Assembly: GCA_028292315.1 (NCBI GenBank)
Contig: JAQGMO010000230.1
Coordinates: forward strand, 1 to 34,599
DNA: 34,599 bases
Direction of reading: 5' to 3'
Source of the DNA: Herminiimonas sp.
GTDB lineage: Bacteria; Pseudomonadota; Gammaproteobacteria; Burkholderiales; Burkholderiaceae_D
The notes beneath the pieces are model-generated. The model worked only from the letters and a program-made list of their open reading frames with translations, ran no database searches and was not told where the DNA came from. Of this stretch, positions 32,166 through 34,599 are shown one piece after another. Each line of letters begins with the position of its first letter. The first letter of the stretch is position 1. A program made the translations under genes and the position numbers.

Positions 32166-32669
32166 ATGCTGCGCTTACTGCTCTCAACCATACCGATGAC
32201 GGTGATCGGCGTGCTCATGCTGGTCGACGTTGCCCTGAACGGCGCGAACGTGATCGGCCGGTATTTTTTCGGCAGCCCGATTTTCTGGGCTGAAGAAGTC
32301 ATGGTTTATCTATCGATCTGGGGTGTCTTCATCGGCATCATTGCGGTAGCGTATAAAGGCGAACATCTTTCGATGGACCTGTTTTCGGCGCGCCTGACAG
32401 GGGCGCCGGCGATCGCGCTGTATGTCGTCACCACTATCGTGCTCGCCATTTCCTGTTTTTACACCGCGGCGCAGTCGTGGCAAATCGTCCGCATGTTTTT
32501 CGAAACCGGCGCGGTGAGTAACGCGGCCGGCGTGCCAAAGGCAATACCGCATTCCGCACTGTTGATCGGTTTCGGCCTGACGGCGCTGGCTGCCGTGGTG
32601 CGCATCGTCGCGCAATTCAAATCGGTGGACGCGCCAAAGCCGGCGCTGACGGAAAGAGTGCCGCTATGA
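32166..32669 (+). CDS. dctQ: TRAP transporter small permease DctQ (second set)
   Basis: A 167-residue, four-helix membrane protein. LLLSTIPMTVIGVLMLVDVALNGANVIGRYFFG gives helix 1; FWAEEVMVYLSIWGVFIGIIAVAYKGEHLSMDLFS shows the conserved acidic pair and loop before the third helix; LLIGFGLTALAAVVRIVAQF is the last helix. I chose the ATG at 32166 with AAGGA 11 nt upstream, a slightly long spacing, over the TTG at 32145. The stop overlaps the dctM start (ATGA). Confidence 0.88.
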   Translation: MLRLLLSTIPMTVIGVLMLVDVALNGANVIGRYFFGSPIFWAEEVMVYLSIWGVFIGIIAVAYKGEHLSMDLFSARLTGAPAIALYVVTTIVLAISCFYTAAQSWQIVRMFFETGAVSNAAGVPKAIPHSALLIGFGLTALAAVVRIVAQFKSVDAPKPALTERVPL

Positions 32670-33937
32670 TTGCCACCATGACCTTTTTGCCGATTGCCCT
32701 GATGGTGCTCGGCTTTCCTTTCTTCCTGATCCTGCTGGCGACCGCGGCCGTTATCCTGGCGTTCTTCGGCTCGATGCCGGCGACCGCCATGCACCAGGTG
32801 ATGTTCAGCAGTATCGACAAGTTTGCCTTGCTGGCGGTGCCGTTCTTCATTTTCGCGGGCGACCTGATGGGTCGCGGCGGCGTGTCGCGGCGGCTGATCC
32901 GCTGGGTCACCTCGATGCTGGGGGGAGTACGCGGCGCGCTGCCGTTTACCGCGCTCGGCACGACCGTGGTTTTCAGCGCCGTATCGGGCTCCACGGCAGC
33001 GACCGTAGCTGCGGTCGGCGGACTCACGTATGACCGCATGCGGGAGGCCGGCTATTCCGAGCGTTTTTCATCGGGGTTGCTGGTATCCGCCGCTGCAATG
33101 GATAACCTGATTCCGCCCTCGGTCGGTTTCATCCTGTACGGCATTTCCTCGGATACGTCGATCGTCAAACTGTTCGCAGCCGGCGTCTTGCCCGGACTGG
33201 TGCTGGCGGCGTTTTTCGCGGTCTACATCTGGTGGTATGCGCGCCGCACCGGCGAGGGGCGGGGCATGCCGTTTACCGTGCGCGAATTCCTGGCGGCGAC
33301 GCGCGACGGCATCTGGTCGATCGCCGCGCCGGTAGCGGTGCTGGGCGGTATCTACACCGGTATTTTCTCGGCCACTGAAGCGGCCGGTATCGCGTGTATC
33401 TATGCGATCGTGGTGGTCGGCTTCGTTTACCGCGAAATCACCTGGAAAGAGATCTTCGAATCGGCGTCACGTTCGATGTATCTGACCGCCCAAATATTTG
33501 TAATCGTCGCGGTCGCCGGCGTATACTCCTGGCTGCTTACGATCAACGGGGTTCCGCAAGCCCTGGCCGCAACCGTCACCGATCTGAACGTTCCGCCCTG
33601 GGCCGTGCTGTTTGCTATCACGTTGTTATTGCTGGCGGTCGGCTGCGTGCTCGATACGGCGTCATCGATTCTCGTGTTCACGCCGCTGCTGCTGCCGGTG
33701 GCGTTAGCTCTCGGGATGGACCCTGTGCACTTCGGCGTGGTACTGGTCATGAATCTCAGCATCGGTACTTTTACGCCGCCGTTCGGCATCAACCTGTTTG
33801 TTGGCCAGGCGGTATTCAAGCTGCCGCTGAAAGCCCTCTATGCCGGCGTCGGTCCTTTTATCGTCGTCTCGGTGGCGGCACTGTTGGTCGTAACCTACGT
33901 TCCATCCATTTCACTGGTGATCTTAAAGTTTTTATAA
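32666..33937 (+). CDS. dctM: TRAP transporter large permease DctM (second set)
   Basis: A 423-residue polytopic transport subunit of usual length. LLAVPFFIFAGDLMGRGGVSRRLI, VSGSTAATVAAVGGLTYDRM, AAMDNLIPPSVGFILYG and TGIFSATEAAGIACIYAI are the family landmarks, the last with the ATEAA motif. It completes the second TRAP importer. The ATG overlaps the dctQ stop codon by 4 bp, showing tight coupling. Confidence 0.93.
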   Translation: MIATMTFLPIALMVLGFPFFLILLATAAVILAFFGSMPATAMHQVMFSSIDKFALLAVPFFIFAGDLMGRGGVSRRLIRWVTSMLGGVRGALPFTALGTTVVFSAVSGSTAATVAAVGGLTYDRMREAGYSERFSSGLLVSAAAMDNLIPPSVGFILYGISSDTSIVKLFAAGVLPGLVLAAFFAVYIWWYARRTGEGRGMPFTVREFLAATRDGIWSIAAPVAVLGGIYTGIFSATEAAGIACIYAIVVVGFVYREITWKEIFESASRSMYLTAQIFVIVAVAGVYSWLLTINGVPQALAATVTDLNVPPWAVLFAITLLLLAVGCVLDTASSILVFTPLLLPVALALGMDPVHFGVVLVMNLSIGTFTPPFGINLFVGQAVFKLPLKALYAGVGPFIVVSVAALLVVTYVPSISLVILKFL

Positions 33938-33986
33938 AAGACGCCAATTTTTAATTAATCTTATCAGCCATAACCAGGAGTTTTTC

Positions 33987-34442
33987 ATGCTTCCAGCACG
34001 TATCGATACCGATGTAGTCCGCCGCCTGATCGGCGAATATTCCGACACCAAGCAGACTCTGGAAGAGCGCACTGCAATCTACAAGGAACTGATCGGCTTC
34101 GTGCCGCCGCGCATTGAGGCACGCCTGAATGTCACCGGCGCGCTCGATCCGACGATCGTGGACATGCAGGAACGCATTCGCGAACACGCGATGTATCCCA
34201 AGTGCTTCGACGTCAAGACTGCGCAATTGATGTTGTTCGGCATGCTGCTCATGGATGGGAATGACGCGGTGGTATTGCACGGGATGGCGGCGCGACGTGC
34301 CGGCGCAAGCTGGGAAGAAATGCAGGCGGTAATCAATCTGTGCTATCTGTTCCGGGGCATGTCGGCAGCAAACAAGGGTGCGGAAATTCTCGCCAACATG
34401 GCCAAGCGCGAAGATGCCGAGGCGCAGGCTTCCGCCAAGTAG
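33987..34442 (+). CDS. Carboxymuconolactone decarboxylase family protein
   Basis: A 151-residue all-helical protein of the CMD/AhpD superfamily. The core MLLMDGNDAVVLHGMAARRAGASWEEMQAVI is at about 86-116; the CxxC of AhpD-type peroxidase proteins is absent, which points to the PcaC-like side (4-carboxymuconolactone decarboxylase) or a related hydratase/decarboxylase or non-enzymatic role. The AGGAG site precedes the ATG closely. It follows the TRAP genes and precedes the hydratase gene, so it likely acts on a ring-cleavage intermediate. Exact activity is not clear. Confidence 0.8.
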   Translation: MLPARIDTDVVRRLIGEYSDTKQTLEERTAIYKELIGFVPPRIEARLNVTGALDPTIVDMQERIREHAMYPKCFDVKTAQLMLFGMLLMDGNDAVVLHGMAARRAGASWEEMQAVINLCYLFRGMSAANKGAEILANMAKREDAEAQASAK

Positions 34443-34471
34443 TCGAGTAGTCGAGTAGTCGAGTAGTCGAG
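34440..34471. repeat. 8-bp tandem repeat, four copies
   Basis: TAGTCGAG occurs four times head to tail (34440, 34448, 34456, 34464), starting at the TAG stop codon of the decarboxylase-family gene and followed by a degenerate TATCGAAG. The first unit supplies the stop. Such perfect short repeats often vary between strains and here would change only the spacing to the next gene. Confidence 0.9.
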
Positions 34472-34511
34472 TATCGAAGAAAAGAAATCAGAAATTAATA
34501 AGGACACCCCC

Positions 34512-34599
34512 GTGGGACTCTCCAAAGAAAAAATTCGCCATCTGGGCGATGAACTGTACGAAGCCTGGAACAAGGCGCGTGCGATCGACCCGATCACCG
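34512..34599 (+). CDS. 2-Keto-4-pentenoate hydratase-like protein (5' part, cut by window end)
   Basis: Twenty-nine codons are visible from a GTG at 34512, with AAGGA about 8 nt upstream. The sequence KEKIRHLGDELYEAWNKARA followed by IDPIT resembles the N-terminus of 2-oxopent-4-enoate hydratases and 4-oxalocrotonate decarboxylases (MhpD/DmpE/DmpH, fumarylacetoacetase superfamily), which commonly have LGDEL-Y-A...PIT. Function with the C-C hydrolase fits a meta-cleavage lower pathway. The rest lies outside the window, so the hydratase and decarboxylase forms cannot be told apart. Confidence 0.65.
   Translation, partial: MGLSKEKIRHLGDELYEAWNKARAIDPIT

Noticed and set aside
1-34599. Insertion sequences, integrases or prophage genes
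   Set aside because: No transposase, integrase or phage-like protein was recognised in any frame, and gene composition is fairly even apart from the AT-rich regulatory gaps.

Overview
The window looks like a betaproteobacterial chromosome, most likely Burkholderiales and perhaps close to Oxalobacteraceae (Herbaspirillum/Noviherbaspirillum-like). This rests on the GC-rich coding sequence, a Bug/TctC-type binding protein, two TRAP transporters inside catabolic operons and several FCD-type GntR regulators. It is an inference from gene content. No rRNA, tRNA, CRISPR array or insertion sequence was recognised.

Region 1 (1-18405): after a PerM/AI-2E-type membrane protein comes a catabolic block. 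A GntR regulator and an enoyl-CoA hydratase read leftwards. A long operon-like series reads rightwards: aldehyde dehydrogenase, HpaI-type aldolase, acyl-CoA dehydrogenase, SdhA/FrdA-like flavoprotein, class III CoA-transferase, GMC alcohol oxidoreductase, Bug binding protein, TRAP DctP-DctQ-DctM, 3-hydroxyisobutyrate-dehydrogenase-like reductase, MaoC hydratase and a second crotonase. The 449-bp divergent region between the two arms holds several perfect palindromes and a pair of promoter-like direct repeats. Together the genes suggest uptake of a carboxylate, alcohol/aldehyde oxidation, CoA activation, dehydrogenation, hydration, a second oxidation and a pyruvate-type aldol cleavage. The substrate cannot be named.

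Region 2 (18446-28000): unrelated single genes. They are a BioF2/FemAB-like GNAT acetyltransferase, a GlcG/HbpS protein, a CAP-domain lipoprotein, an exported Ala/Lys/Asp-rich protein, a RecQ helicase without a recognisable HRDC domain, a small acidic protein, a tandem-domain universal stress protein, a PoxB-like pyruvate oxidase and a quinone oxidoreductase.

Region 3 (28081-34599): a second catabolic operon diverges from another FCD GntR regulator. It holds a double-CDGSH iron-sulfur protein, a bicupin, a meta-cleavage-type C-C hydrolase, a second DctP-DctQ-DctM set, a carboxymuconolactone-decarboxylase-family protein and the start of a 2-keto-4-pentenoate-hydratase-like gene cut by the window edge. 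This resembles the lower part of a ring-cleavage pathway with no classical dioxygenase in view. A 79-bp imperfect tandem duplication copies the hydrolase 3' end into the gap before dctP. Stem-loops lie between dctP and dctQ in both TRAP sets.

The best candidates for something undescribed are the two regulator-TRAP-catabolism modules and the substituted active sites of several of their enzymes.
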